A stretch of 64,000 nt of DNA, from the NCBI RefSeq assembly GCF_048551375.1, contig NZ_JBLYZJ010000007.1:1-64000 (forward strand), written 5' to 3'. This stretch comes from Faucicola sp048551375 (lineage in GTDB: Bacteria; Pseudomonadota; Gammaproteobacteria; Pseudomonadales; Moraxellaceae). Position numbers and translations under genes: made by a program. Positions 8,953 through 18,425 of the stretch are shown in pieces (the first letter of the stretch is position 1; every line of letters starts with the position of its first letter). Under the pieces are notes generated by a model. That model saw only the letters and a program-made list of their open reading frames with translations, was not told the DNA's origin and searched no databases.

Positions 8953-9528
8953 ATGAAAAATGTAGTTAAAGGAACAATATTGATTGGTGGTGCTTTACTA
9001 ACAATTACTGCTTACTCAAAAAATCCAGTCATCAATAATATAATTGAAGGTAATAAAATAGCTGGTTTTATTTATCATAACTATGATACGCCCTGTCAAG
9101 CGAATGCGGAAGAAAAGCACTTTGATTTTTGTGGTAAACAGGCTATTAGTAAGTACAACCAAGCTATAAAATCAGGCAAGCCTAACTATAATGGCAACCT
9201 TAATTTAATTAGATTTGATGTTAAAGTTAATCGTAAATCTGGCAGTTACGCAGAAACTTATTTAGCCGTTGTTAATCCTAAAACTCGTGAAGTTTATCCT
9301 TTTCCCTATGTTATTAGTTATGACAAATATGAAAAAATAGCTAAAACACAGTTCCCTAAAATTAGCTACAGCCAAAATTCACCAAATATTTGTGGGCTTG
9401 AAGATTTAGTTAATTTTTATGGCGATAGTGAAACCTATAAAATATGGAGCGGAAAAGAATGTTTTGCCATCCAAAAAGAAGATAATATTTTCCGTTTTCC
9501 TACAATGCCAAATTCTTCATTTCAATGA
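8953..9528 (+). CDS. Secreted hypothetical protein
   Basis: 191 aa. The N-terminal segment KNVVKGTILIGGALLTITAY looks like a signal peptide or a single membrane anchor. The rest is polar with four or five Cys residues (near CQANAEEK, FCGKQ, ICGLE, ECFAI) that could form disulfides in the periplasm. I do not recognise the family. It lies downstream of the TA module behind a duplicated promoter region and ends just before a strong terminator, so it is its own transcription unit. Confidence 0.6.
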   Translation: MKNVVKGTILIGGALLTITAYSKNPVINNIIEGNKIAGFIYHNYDTPCQANAEEKHFDFCGKQAISKYNQAIKSGKPNYNGNLNLIRFDVKVNRKSGSYAETYLAVVNPKTREVYPFPYVISYDKYEKIAKTQFPKISYSQNSPNICGLEDLVNFYGDSETYKIWSGKECFAIQKEDNIFRFPTMPNSSFQ

Positions 9529-9550
9529 ATCGATTCTACTAGCTTGGAGA

Positions 9551-9580
9551 AAGGATAGAATAACTTTCTATCCTTTTTTA
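9551..9580 (+). terminator. Rho-independent terminator
   Basis: The perfect stem AAGGATAGAA / TTCTATCCTT (9551-9560 and 9566-9575) is followed by a T-run. It lies 22 bp after the hypothetical gene. Confidence 0.85.
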
Positions 9581-9718
9581 TTCACCAATTTCAAAAATTT
9601 TCCCACCTCTACGACCTTTAACAATCTCAATTTGCCCCCCATTTAATCAAAAACAAATCCGACAAAACTGCTATACTTTCACTTTATTTTGACAAGCAAA
9701 AACAAACGTGAAAAATGA

Positions 9719-9741
9719 GGGCGTATTCAATACGCCCCTAC
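9719..9741. repeat. GGGCGTA...TACGCCC palindromic repeat
   Basis: Same family as 7075-7097. It lies in the promoter-leader region of the M16C peptidase gene. Confidence 0.75.
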
Positions 9742-9771
9742 AGATTCTGATTTTTAACAACAGGAAAATTT

Positions 9772-12735
9772 ATGCCCACATCCGCAGATACCGCTTTAGA
9801 CTTAACCCTACACCCCGCTTTTAAACTGTTAAAACACGATAAAATCCCCTCCCTTTCGCTAGACGTATTGGTCAGCGAACACACCGCCACAGGCTTGATT
9901 CACTATCACCTCGCCCACCCCAGTGACGAAAATGCCTTTATGATTGGCTTTCGCACTCAGCCGATGACCGACCGTGGCGAGGCTCATATTCTTGAGCATA
10001 CCAGTCTGTGTGGCTCGGTGAAATACCCTGTGCGTGACCCATTTTTTAGTATGGTCAAACGCTCGCTCAACACCTTTATGAATGCCTTTACCGCCTCGGA
10101 TTGGACGGCTTACCCGTTTGCGACACAAAACCGCCAAGACTATTTTAATTTGCTGTCGGTGTATCTTGATGCGACCTTTTTTCCCAACTTAAATCCGCTT
10201 GATTTTGCTCAAGAGGGGATTCGTGTTGAGCTTGATGACAATGGCAAACCGCAATACAAAGGCATTGTGTTTAACGAGATGAAAGGGGCGATGAGTGGCG
10301 AAATTGACCAACTTTATCATACCCTTGCTCGTCATCTTTTCCCAACGACCACTTATCACTATAATTCGGGCGGTGAGCCGTCTGCGATTACCGAACTCAC
10401 CCATGCCGATTTGGTGAAATTTCACCAAAGCCACTACCACCCTAGCAATGCGGTGGTGATGAGTTTTGGTAATATTCCTGTGGCACAGACCCAAGCACGC
10501 TTGCATGAAGATGCGTTGGCGGTAGCGGATAAAGTTTTTGGTAAAGGTAAAAAACACGCCTCACGCCTAGAGCAGTCGTTGCCACAGCCGATTAGCGTCA
10601 CCGAAACTTACCAAGTCGATAGCGTGAAACCCAAACAAACCCACCATGTCATGGCTTGGCTATTGCCGAGTATTTTGGATGCTCGTCAGCGGTTGGCGTT
10701 GCGGTTTTTGGAGGGGGTATTGGTGGAACACGCTGGCTCGCCGTTGCGTGCGTACCTTGACAGTCATCCGCTTGCGTCCGCCCCCACGCCGTTACTTGGA
10801 TTGGACGATAGCCATTATCAAATGGTGTTTTATGCAGGGGTGCGAGGCTCGGAGGCACAGCACGCCCAAGCGATTGAGGACGGGATTTTGGCGGTGTTAC
10901 GTCAAGTTGCCGAACAACCGCTTGACCCTATCGAAACCGAAACCATTTTACACCAAATCGAAATCGACCAACGCCATATCGGTGGCGACAGTATGCCGTA
11001 TGGCTTGAATCTGATGCTGGAGGGCTTTAGCACCGCCATTCACGATGGCGACCCAATGGCGGTGTGGGATATTGATGCCGATTTGAATTGGCTACGCACC
11101 TCGGTGGAAGACCCTAATTTTGTCAAACAATTAATTGAAACACATTTGCTCAATAATCCGCACCGTGTACGCTTGACCCTTGTCCCAGATGCCAACAAAT
11201 CAGAGCAATTGGCAAAAGATGAACAAGCCAAATTGGATGAAATTGCCAATACTTTGACCGATGAAACACGCCAAAGTTTGGTGAAAAATGCCAAAATTTT
11301 AGCCGAACGCCAAGCCACGCTTGATGATGTGGATTTATTGCCAAAAGTGGGGCTTGCCGATATTCCTGCCGATATTCAGTTTAAAACTGGCTCAAAACAA
11401 GCGGTCACGTTAAGCGGAAACGACAGCGTGATGTATGAATACGAGGCAGGGACGAATGGCTTGTATTATTACCAAGTGATTTTGCCGTTGGACGGTCACG
11501 AGGCGATTATTCAGCACCCAGATTTGTCCACTTATCTCACGCTCATCAGCGAAGTGGGGACAAAAGATGTCGATGCTCGCAGTTTTCAAGCGTTGCAAGC
11601 TCGCCATTCTAGCGGTGTGACGGTGCGAATCAGCCAACGCACTTCACCGAATGACCCTGAAAAAATGGACAGCTTTTTGGTGGTGGCGACACGCTCATTG
11701 AGCCGAAAACTCGAAGCCATTGATTTGCTCAAACAAGTGTTAAATGACACCGTGTTTAGCGAATTTGAGCGGATTGAAGAATTACTCACGCAAAAACAAC
11801 TCGGTTGGCAATCACGCTTGGCAAACAGCGGACACGCCTACGCCATGCAAACCGCAGGTCGCAATATGAGCCAAATCGCTCGCCTTGAATATGTGCGTGG
11901 TGGATTACCTGCTTTGAATGACTTAACAGAATTTTTGGCAAAAGCCGAAACGGACAAAGGGCAATGGCAAGCGTTAAGCGAGCGTTTAACCGCCTTGCAC
12001 AACACCATTAAAGCCTTGCCAAAACAGGCGTTAATCATTGCCGAAAGTGAGCATTTACCCACGCTAAAACAAGCGATTGTTGATAGTTGGGCGGATGCGG
12101 TGACTGCACCGACTGACGTTTTACCAAATTTTGCGATTAGCACTGATAGCTCGGACATCGCTTGGCTTGCCCAAACCAACGTGTTTCACAATGCGATGGC
12201 GTTCCAAGCCGTACCTGCCGACCATGCGGACGCACCTGCTTTGATGGTGCTGTCTGGCGTGCTACGCAACAACTATCTGCACCGCACCATTCGTGAAACA
12301 GGCGGTGCGTATGGCGGTGGGGCGAGTTTTGATAGCAATGCCTGTGCGTTTAAGTTTTATAGCTATCGTGACCCACGTTTTGAGGCAACTTTTGCGGACT
12401 TTTTAGCCAGTGTTGATTGGTTGCTTGAGCAAAAACAATCGGAAAAAACCGATGCGTGGCTTGAAGAGGCGATTTTGGGCTTGATGGCAGGGATGGATAA
12501 ACCTGCCAGCCCAGCAGGTGAGGCGGTGAAAGCCTTGTTTGCTGAACTGCATGGGCGTGGCAAAGAATGGCAACAGACCATGCGAGCCAAGATTTTGGCG
12601 GTGACTTTGGCGGACTTGCAACGAGTGGCGATGACCTATCTTAAAGATAAACCCTTTACTCGTGCGACCCTTGCTCCGTATGATAAAGCGGAGGTGGTGG
12701 AAAAAGTGGGGTTTATGGTGGAAAGGGTTATTTAG
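9772..12735 (+). CDS. M16C-family zinc metallopeptidase (PreP-like)
   Basis: 987 aa, the usual length for presequence-protease/Cym1-type enzymes. The inverted zinc motif HILEH gives H72, E75 and H76. It is followed by the family segment TSLCGSVKYPVRDPFF and the conserved N-A-F/T-A-S-D-W-T block. Two homologous halves enclose a large chamber that degrades short unfolded peptides. Bacterial members act in the cytoplasm in peptide turnover. A Tyr/Arg-containing C-terminal region (RNNYLHRTIRETGGAYGGG) supplies the substrate-binding residues. Monocistronic. Confidence 0.88.
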   Translation: MPTSADTALDLTLHPAFKLLKHDKIPSLSLDVLVSEHTATGLIHYHLAHPSDENAFMIGFRTQPMTDRGEAHILEHTSLCGSVKYPVRDPFFSMVKRSLNTFMNAFTASDWTAYPFATQNRQDYFNLLSVYLDATFFPNLNPLDFAQEGIRVELDDNGKPQYKGIVFNEMKGAMSGEIDQLYHTLARHLFPTTTYHYNSGGEPSAITELTHADLVKFHQSHYHPSNAVVMSFGNIPVAQTQARLHEDALAVADKVFGKGKKHASRLEQSLPQPISVTETYQVDSVKPKQTHHVMAWLLPSILDARQRLALRFLEGVLVEHAGSPLRAYLDSHPLASAPTPLLGLDDSHYQMVFYAGVRGSEAQHAQAIEDGILAVLRQVAEQPLDPIETETILHQIEIDQRHIGGDSMPYGLNLMLEGFSTAIHDGDPMAVWDIDADLNWLRTSVEDPNFVKQLIETHLLNNPHRVRLTLVPDANKSEQLAKDEQAKLDEIANTLTDETRQSLVKNAKILAERQATLDDVDLLPKVGLADIPADIQFKTGSKQAVTLSGNDSVMYEYEAGTNGLYYYQVILPLDGHEAIIQHPDLSTYLTLISEVGTKDVDARSFQALQARHSSGVTVRISQRTSPNDPEKMDSFLVVATRSLSRKLEAIDLLKQVLNDTVFSEFERIEELLTQKQLGWQSRLANSGHAYAMQTAGRNMSQIARLEYVRGGLPALNDLTEFLAKAETDKGQWQALSERLTALHNTIKALPKQALIIAESEHLPTLKQAIVDSWADAVTAPTDVLPNFAISTDSSDIAWLAQTNVFHNAMAFQAVPADHADAPALMVLSGVLRNNYLHRTIRETGGAYGGGASFDSNACAFKFYSYRDPRFEATFADFLASVDWLLEQKQSEKTDAWLEEAILGLMAGMDKPASPAGEAVKALFAELHGRGKEWQQTMRAKILAVTLADLQRVAMTYLKDKPFTRATLAPYDKAEVVEKVGFMVERVI

Positions 12736-12828
12736 GAAAATAATAGACCGCTTTCCAAACCATTGTGGCAAAAATTAGGTATAGAAAGAGTTTTAATATA
12801 ACTAGGACTTACGCATTTAACCAAATCG

Positions 12829-12858
12829 TAGGTTGGGTAGAGCTTGCGATACCCAACA
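12829..12858. repeat. GTAGGTTGGGT...ACCCAAC dispersed repeat
   Basis: Imperfect inverted repeat, one unit of the family that also abuts the left prophage end at 23369-23442. An in-frame Met at 12865 would place coding sequence almost inside it, so the later ATG is preferred for the next gene. Confidence 0.7.
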
Positions 12859-12912
12859 ATTTGAATGGTTTCAATGGTTTATGTAAGTCCTATCATTAAG
12901 AGATATACCCTC

Positions 12913-14145
12913 ATGTATGATGTTATTATTATTGGTGCAGGGGCTTCTGGCCTGTTTTGTGCCATGACCGCAGGCAGGCGAGGACGCAAGGTTTTGGTAC
13001 TTGACCACGCCAACAAAGCAGGCAAAAAAATCCTTATGAGCGGTGGCGGTCGCTGTAATTTCACCAATTATACGGTAGAACCCACGCATTATTTGGGCAA
13101 TAACCCCCACTTTGTCAAATCCGCCTTGAGCAAATACCTCAACTGGGATTTTATTGGCATGGTCATCGAGCATGGCATAGCCTACCATGAACGAGAGCAT
13201 GGGCAATTATTTTGCGATGATTCTGCGGATGATATTTTACAAATGTTGCTCAGTGAGTGTGATAAAGTTGGGGTAAAAATCCAATTAAAAACCACTATTG
13301 AAGCCATTCAAGCCATTAATAATGATGATAAAAATCGCTTTATGGTCAGTGTGCAACACAACAACAAAACTAGCCAAATCCACAGTCAATCGTTGGTTAT
13401 TGCCACAGGGGGCTTGTCCATCCCTACGATGGGGGCGACTGGTTTTGGCTATCAGATTGCCGAACAATTTGGTCATCAGCTTGTGCCGACTACAGCAGGG
13501 CTAGTCCCTTTTACATTGACGGATAAAGTCGGTGAGGCATTGAAGGCATTGGCAGGCATTAGCCTTGAGGTGGTGGCATTTAATGAGCGTATCAGCTTTA
13601 AATTACCGCTGTTGTTTACCCATCGAGGTCTGTCAGGGCCTGCAAGCCTACAGCTATCCAATTATTGGCAAGTGGGTGAGCCGATTTTTATCAATTTTTT
13701 ACCCCATGTTGATGTTGCTGAATTTTTATTGGCACATAAAAAATCCCATCCAAAATCCCTGCTTCGTACGGTGTTGGGTGAAGTGGTCGCCAAACAAACA
13801 GGTAGTGAACCTTTGCCCAAAAAGTTGGTATTAACCTTGCAACAATTGGTGTTTGATACAGTTGCCGAAACCGAGCTTGCCAATATCAAAGATGAGTTAT
13901 TGCAAAAAATCGGACAAAGCCTCAATGCGTTTCGCTTGATGCCATCAGGTACAGAGGGCTATCGTACCGCAGAAGTGACTCGTGGTGGTGTAGCAACCGA
14001 TCAGATTTCTTCCAAAACCTTAGAAAGTCAGCTTCAGCCGAATTTATATTTTTGTGGTGAGGTGTTGGACGTGACAGGCTGGCTTGGGGGATATAATTTT
14101 CAATGGGCGTGGGCAAGTGGTTTTGTGGTGGGGCAAGTGGCGTAA
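12913..14145 (+). CDS. HI0933/BaiN-family FAD-dependent flavoprotein
   Basis: 410 aa from the ATG at 12913. The N-terminal dinucleotide-binding motif GAGASG (residues ~9-14) is followed by the family signature GKKILMSGGGRCNFTN at ~38-53 and a C-terminal GEVLDVTGWLGGYNFQWAWASG block that closes the FAD site. Members are NAD(P)/FAD-dependent oxidoreductases of largely unknown substrate, the best known relative being BaiN. An upstream in-frame ATG (12865) adds 16 residues overlapping a genomic repeat and is rejected, because homologues start at the Rossmann strand. Confidence 0.85.
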   Translation: MYDVIIIGAGASGLFCAMTAGRRGRKVLVLDHANKAGKKILMSGGGRCNFTNYTVEPTHYLGNNPHFVKSALSKYLNWDFIGMVIEHGIAYHEREHGQLFCDDSADDILQMLLSECDKVGVKIQLKTTIEAIQAINNDDKNRFMVSVQHNNKTSQIHSQSLVIATGGLSIPTMGATGFGYQIAEQFGHQLVPTTAGLVPFTLTDKVGEALKALAGISLEVVAFNERISFKLPLLFTHRGLSGPASLQLSNYWQVGEPIFINFLPHVDVAEFLLAHKKSHPKSLLRTVLGEVVAKQTGSEPLPKKLVLTLQQLVFDTVAETELANIKDELLQKIGQSLNAFRLMPSGTEGYRTAEVTRGGVATDQISSKTLESQLQPNLYFCGEVLDVTGWLGGYNFQWAWASGFVVGQVA

Positions 14146-14157
14146 TAAAGGCGTAAT

Positions 14158-14189
14158 AAAAAAGACCCGTTGCAGGAGGGGGCAACGGG
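14158..14189 (-). terminator. GC-rich hairpin, terminator-like on the minus strand
   Basis: The stem CCCGTTGC / GCAACGGG (14166-14173 and 14182-14189) has an A-run to its left, which reads as a T-run on the minus strand. The plus-strand side lacks a clear T-run, so its effect on the preceding plus-strand gene is uncertain. Confidence 0.35.
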
Positions 14190-14357
14190 TTGAGGAAAAG
14201 CAACTTTTCTTTAATTTTCGTCTTGCTGTATGCTTAGTATATTAGCATTTTTGGCATATTTTTCACTAGGTTGATTACACCTTGTTACGCTTGAATTATT
14301 TCTTATACAATGGTATTTTTATCCCATGATAAATAACAATAACATTTACATTCCCTT

Positions 14358-14391
14358 GTTTCAATCCACGCCACCCACGTGAGTTGCAAAC
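14358..14391. repeat. Solitary sequence resembling a type I-C CRISPR repeat
   Basis: It begins GTTTCAATCCACG, the conserved edge of type I-C repeats, and ends GTTGCAAAC. Only one copy is present and there are no cas genes, so this is at best a degenerate remnant. Confidence 0.2.
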
Positions 14392-14467
14392 GCAATAACA
14401 TCGGTTACACCCCACCCAATATAACTATATATTCTGACATGGAAGGGGTTTGCCATTGGAAACATTG

Positions 14468-15109
14468 ATGAAGCCAACGCCTGCCAACTCTATCTTTAAC
14501 CTACCCAATAACCTCACCATCGCTCGAATTGTTATGATTCCGCTGTTTGTGGCAATTGCCTATTGGCCCCCTGCGATGGGAATCAATCAACCTGCCATTA
14601 GTGATAATGCGATTGCCAATATCGGTATGTATCATTTTAGTGACAGTTTACTGCGACATTTTTTGTTAACTTTTGTATTTATTTTGGCGGCCATTACCGA
14701 TTGGTTGGATGGTTATTTTGCTCGTAAGATGAATTTATCTTCGGCATTTGGGCGGTTTCTTGACCCTGTGGCAGATAAGTTAATGGTGGCAGCCGCCTTG
14801 ATTATTTTGGTGCAGTGGCATCCTGATATTGTGATGGCTATTTCGGCAATTGTGATTATTTCTCGTGAAATTGCGGTGTCGGCATTGCGTGAGTGGATGG
14901 CAGAGCTTGGCAATCGCACCAGTGTCGCTGTGTCGTATGTCGGCAAGCTCAAGACGACTTTTCAGATGATTGCGATTACGGTGTTATTGCTAAATTGGGA
15001 ATCCTTGGAAATAGTCGGTTATGTCTTGATGATGATTTCGGTGGTGTTGACGCTATGGTCGATGTTTATTTATCTAAAAGCGGCATGGCCTTACCTTAAA
15101 CAAGGGTAA
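14468..15109 (+). CDS. pgsA: CDP-diacylglycerol--glycerol-3-phosphate phosphatidyltransferase
   Basis: 213 aa, integral inner-membrane enzyme. It carries the full CDP-alcohol phosphotransferase motif D-G-x2-A-R-x8-G-x3-D-x3-D in the segment DGYFARKMNLSSAFGRFLDP and the following VADKL. It makes phosphatidylglycerophosphate, the committed step to phosphatidylglycerol and cardiolipin. The ATG at 14468 lacks a close ribosome site. The in-frame TTG at 14456 lies about 8 nt after GGAAGGGG and may be the true start, adding four residues. Confidence 0.9.
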   Translation: MKPTPANSIFNLPNNLTIARIVMIPLFVAIAYWPPAMGINQPAISDNAIANIGMYHFSDSLLRHFLLTFVFILAAITDWLDGYFARKMNLSSAFGRFLDPVADKLMVAAALIILVQWHPDIVMAISAIVIISREIAVSALREWMAELGNRTSVAVSYVGKLKTTFQMIAITVLLLNWESLEIVGYVLMMISVVLTLWSMFIYLKAAWPYLKQG

Positions 15110-15249
15110 AAATAATGTCTTGCATGATACATTCTAAAATACATTAACAACCTTATTAAAAATTTTGGGCGTATACCAGCCCCTATACAACTTATCTTAT
15201 TGCTAATTTAACCTGAACTCGAGATAAGAAGTATTAGCATTTTCCATAT

Positions 15250-15282
15250 AATCCCCCTAAATCCCCCTTTTTCAAAGGGGGA
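15250..15282. repeat. ATCCCCCTAAATCCCCC...GGGGGA dispersed repeat
   Basis: Two C-tracts are followed by a complementary G-tract, forming a hairpin. Copies occur at 61679-61712 and, inside coding sequence, at 25581-25615 and 28536-28567. Confidence 0.75.
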
Positions 15283-15313
15283 CTTACCTATCGTTTTAGT
15301 CTAAGTTATGGGG

Positions 15314-15357
15314 GTATAGCCCCCTCTTTCGTAAAGAGGGGGTTGGGGGAGATTTAA
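15314..15357. repeat. CCCCCTCTTT/AAAGAGGGGG hairpin repeat
   Basis: Second copy of the element at 6972-7013, including the shared TATAG lead and the GGGGGAGATTTA tail. Confidence 0.75.
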
Positions 15358-15460
15358 ATGATAGCAATATCAATGATTTATAATTTTTCTTACCCCGAAC
15401 TCAGGTTAATTTAAACAACTATTATGCCCTTTTCTACTTTTGACATTGTGAGAATAATGA

Positions 15461-18415
15461 ATGGTATTACTCGATAAACAAGCCGTGGTGATGCACCAAT
15501 CGGCAAATAACAAAACCGAGGCATTGCAGTTATTGGCATCGATTTTGGTGCAAGAAAAGCTCACCACCCCTGACTATTTGCAAGGCTTACAAGACCGTGA
15601 GGCTCAAAGTGCCACATATCTTGGACAAGGGGTTGCGATTCCTCATGGTACGCCTGCATCTCGTGATGCAATTCTCCAAACTGGTGTGCGTCTGGTGCAT
15701 TTTCCCAAAGGCTTGGTATGGGATGAACAGGGCAATGTGGTACATCTTGCGGTGGTGATTGCGGCAAAATCCGATGAACATTTACAAGTATTACAACAAC
15801 TGACCAAAGCCTTACGGGATGATGTCAGTGAGTCGATTCAGACCGCCAACACTGCCGATGAGATTTTGGCGATTTTACAAGCCACCCCACCGCAGTTGTA
15901 TTTACACGAACAACTCATCGCCACTTCAGTGATGGCAACGGATGTTGATGATGTATTACTGAAAGCAACCCAACTGCTAAAAAATCACCAACGGGTCGGA
16001 CAAGGTTTTTTGGCACAATTATCGCTAGATACTGCCATTGAGCTAAGTGATGGCGTGTGGTCGGTCATCAGTTCGCAATCGGTGCAACAGCCTGCGGTCA
16101 GCTTGGTGAGCCTCGCAACGCCTTTGGCATTTGAGATTGCCAAACAGTCGCATCAGTTGCAATTATTGGTGGCGATTGCCGACCATCCAAGCATGGATGC
16201 AGAAGCATTAGGCAAATTATTGGATGTTTTAGCCACGCCCAATTTGCTCAAAGAATTGGCTCATCAAGACAACCCAACTCGCTATTTGGCACAACGTACT
16301 GGGGCGACTATCATCCCAGACTGGACAAGCCAATCTGTCAGACTGGCAATGCCGAATGGACTACACGCCCGCCCTGCCACGCAGTTGGTGGCACTGACCC
16401 AAGCATTAACAGGCGATGTGTTGGTCAAAACCGCTCAAACTGAGTATGTATCTGCCAAAAGCCTGACCAAATTGCTGTCATTGGGGGCAAGTTTTGGGGA
16501 TACCTTGACGCTGATGGCAGAACCAAACACCGATGCCGAAGCCCAATTACCCCAGTTAATCGAAGCCATTCAACAAGGGCTAGGCGACCCCATAGAGCCT
16601 CTACCCACAGTGGCAACGAACGCCCTTGAGGCGAATAGCTTTGATGGGAATAGCCTTGCGGTAACCAATGCCCCTGCTCTCAGTGATACAAATGCTACGC
16701 CAAATAAACTGCCAATTGAGCAGTTACAAGACAATCAAGCCTATCCAGCTATCGTGGCTTGTCGTGGTTTTGCGGTGGGACAAGCCTTTGTCAAAACCCA
16801 AGTAGCGTTTGAATTTGCAGAATTGGCTTCGAGCATTCATAGCGATGCCAGTCAAGAGCAAGCCAAGTTGGCTGATGCCATTGATGTGGTCAAACACGCC
16901 CTACAACACGACATCGAACACGCCACCAATCCCAATATTCAAGCGATTTTTACCGCCCATTTGGCATTATTGGATGACCCAGAGCTAGTGAATCCTGTCA
17001 AAACGGGTCTACAACAAGGCTTGACCGCTCCGATGGCGTGGTCACGGCATATTGATAAGAGTGTCGCTGAGCAGTCGGGGTTAAGCAATCGTTTGCTTGC
17101 CGAACGTGCGATGGACTTGCGTGATGTCGGTGATAAGGTGTTAGCCAAGCTATGCGGTGTTAGCCAATCGCTCGCCCCCAATGAGCCATATATTTTGATT
17201 GCCGAAGATTTAGTACCCAGTGATGTTGCCAAACTAGACCCTAGTCAAGTATTGGGGATTTTGACCGCAGTCGGTGGGGCAAGTTCTCACACTGCGATTG
17301 TCGCTCGTAGCTTGGGCATTGCCACCTTAGTGGGGGCAGGTGAAGCGATTTTAGGTATTACCAATACCAGCTCGGTGCTGGTGGATGCGGTGACAGGTGA
17401 ATTTATCGTCAATCCTGACAGCGAGCGTGTGACCCATACGCTATCTGAGCAAGCCAAACTTGCCGAGCAACAACAACAAGCACTAGCCCATGCCCTTGAG
17501 CCTGCGGTGACCCAAGATAACCACCAAGTCGAAGTCGCTGTGAATCTTGGCAATGTCCATGATACCGCCCAAGCTGTGGCATTAGGGGCAGAAGCTGTGG
17601 GGTTGTTGCGAACCGAATTGGTATTTATGTCGCACAGCACCGCCCCTGATGAAGCAAGCCAAATACAGGACTATCAGACCGTATTTGATGCGTTGGCAGG
17701 TCGCCCATTGGTGGTACGCACACTGGATGTTGGTGGGGATAAACCACTGCCTTATCTGCCGATGCCTGCCGAAGAAAACCCATTTTTGGGCGTGCGAGGG
17801 ATTCGCATGACACTACGCCAACCACAGCTGTTACGCCAACAACTTATCGCCTTAATCAAATCTGCCAATGGTCGTCCGCTCCGTATCATGTTTCCGATGG
17901 TTGGGCGGTTAGAAGACTGGCAATCCGCCAAAGCGATATTGGATGAGGTGCTACTGGACTACCCTTGCCCTGATTTACAAGTGGGTATCATGGTCGAAGT
18001 GCCGTCTATCGCCCTACTTGCCCCTATCTTGGCTCAAGAGGTGGACTTCTTTAGCATTGGCACCAATGATTTGACCCAATACACCCTTGCCATTGACAGG
18101 GGTCATCCTGTGCTATCGAGCGAAGCGGATGGGCTACATCCGAGCGTATTGATGCTGATTGACCGTACGGTGCAATCGGCTCACACCCACGGCAAATGGG
18201 TCGGTGTGTGTGGTGAATTGGCAAGTGATAGCCAAGCCGTGCCAATCCTGTTGGGGTTAGGGGTTGATGAATTGAGCATTTCTGCCAAACAAATCCCACT
18301 TGTCAAAGCCCAAATTCGCACACTTAACCTGTCTGACTGCCAACAACTTGCCAAACAAGCCTTAGCCAGTGCGACTGCAAGCCAAGTACGTGCCTTAACA
18401 TCGGCTACTATCTAA
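15461..18415 (+). CDS. fruB: Fused fructose PTS IIA-HPr-enzyme I protein
   Basis: 984 aa carrying three phosphotransfer domains in one chain. The IIA-Fru domain has its active His at 62 (IPHGT). The HPr domain has His302 in GLHARPAT. The enzyme I domain has its active His at 610 (GGASSHTAIVARS), a PEP-binding barrel (RTELVFMS, GVRGIRMTLR) and Cys917 (GVCGEL). The protein takes phosphate from PEP and passes it to FruA, so it makes the fructose PTS independent of a general PtsHI. This fusion is known in Pseudomonas-type fru operons. It is the first gene of fruB-fruK-fruA, with fruK 10 bp downstream. Confidence 0.93.
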   Translation: MVLLDKQAVVMHQSANNKTEALQLLASILVQEKLTTPDYLQGLQDREAQSATYLGQGVAIPHGTPASRDAILQTGVRLVHFPKGLVWDEQGNVVHLAVVIAAKSDEHLQVLQQLTKALRDDVSESIQTANTADEILAILQATPPQLYLHEQLIATSVMATDVDDVLLKATQLLKNHQRVGQGFLAQLSLDTAIELSDGVWSVISSQSVQQPAVSLVSLATPLAFEIAKQSHQLQLLVAIADHPSMDAEALGKLLDVLATPNLLKELAHQDNPTRYLAQRTGATIIPDWTSQSVRLAMPNGLHARPATQLVALTQALTGDVLVKTAQTEYVSAKSLTKLLSLGASFGDTLTLMAEPNTDAEAQLPQLIEAIQQGLGDPIEPLPTVATNALEANSFDGNSLAVTNAPALSDTNATPNKLPIEQLQDNQAYPAIVACRGFAVGQAFVKTQVAFEFAELASSIHSDASQEQAKLADAIDVVKHALQHDIEHATNPNIQAIFTAHLALLDDPELVNPVKTGLQQGLTAPMAWSRHIDKSVAEQSGLSNRLLAERAMDLRDVGDKVLAKLCGVSQSLAPNEPYILIAEDLVPSDVAKLDPSQVLGILTAVGGASSHTAIVARSLGIATLVGAGEAILGITNTSSVLVDAVTGEFIVNPDSERVTHTLSEQAKLAEQQQQALAHALEPAVTQDNHQVEVAVNLGNVHDTAQAVALGAEAVGLLRTELVFMSHSTAPDEASQIQDYQTVFDALAGRPLVVRTLDVGGDKPLPYLPMPAEENPFLGVRGIRMTLRQPQLLRQQLIALIKSANGRPLRIMFPMVGRLEDWQSAKAILDEVLLDYPCPDLQVGIMVEVPSIALLAPILAQEVDFFSIGTNDLTQYTLAIDRGHPVLSSEADGLHPSVLMLIDRTVQSAHTHGKWVGVCGELASDSQAVPILLGLGVDELSISAKQIPLVKAQIRTLNLSDCQQLAKQALASATASQVRALTSATI

Positions 18416-18425
18416 GGAGACTGTC

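Larger units (their letters stand above)
14146..14467. other. Intergenic region with hairpin and a CRISPR-like motif
   Basis: About 320 bp. It contains a strong GC hairpin at 14166-14189, an A/T-rich middle, and a single sequence at 14358-14391 that starts like a type I-C CRISPR repeat. No ORF is supported. Confidence 0.5.
15110..15460. other. Intergenic region made largely of dispersed repeats
   Basis: About 350 bp between pgsA and the fructose operon. It contains a degenerate GGGCGTATA palindrome near 15167, an ATCCCCCTAAATCCCCC element and a CCCCCTCTTT hairpin element. The fru promoter should lie in its last ~60 bp, where TTGACA is visible near 15440, but I cannot assign a Cra/FruR operator. 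Confidence 0.5.
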
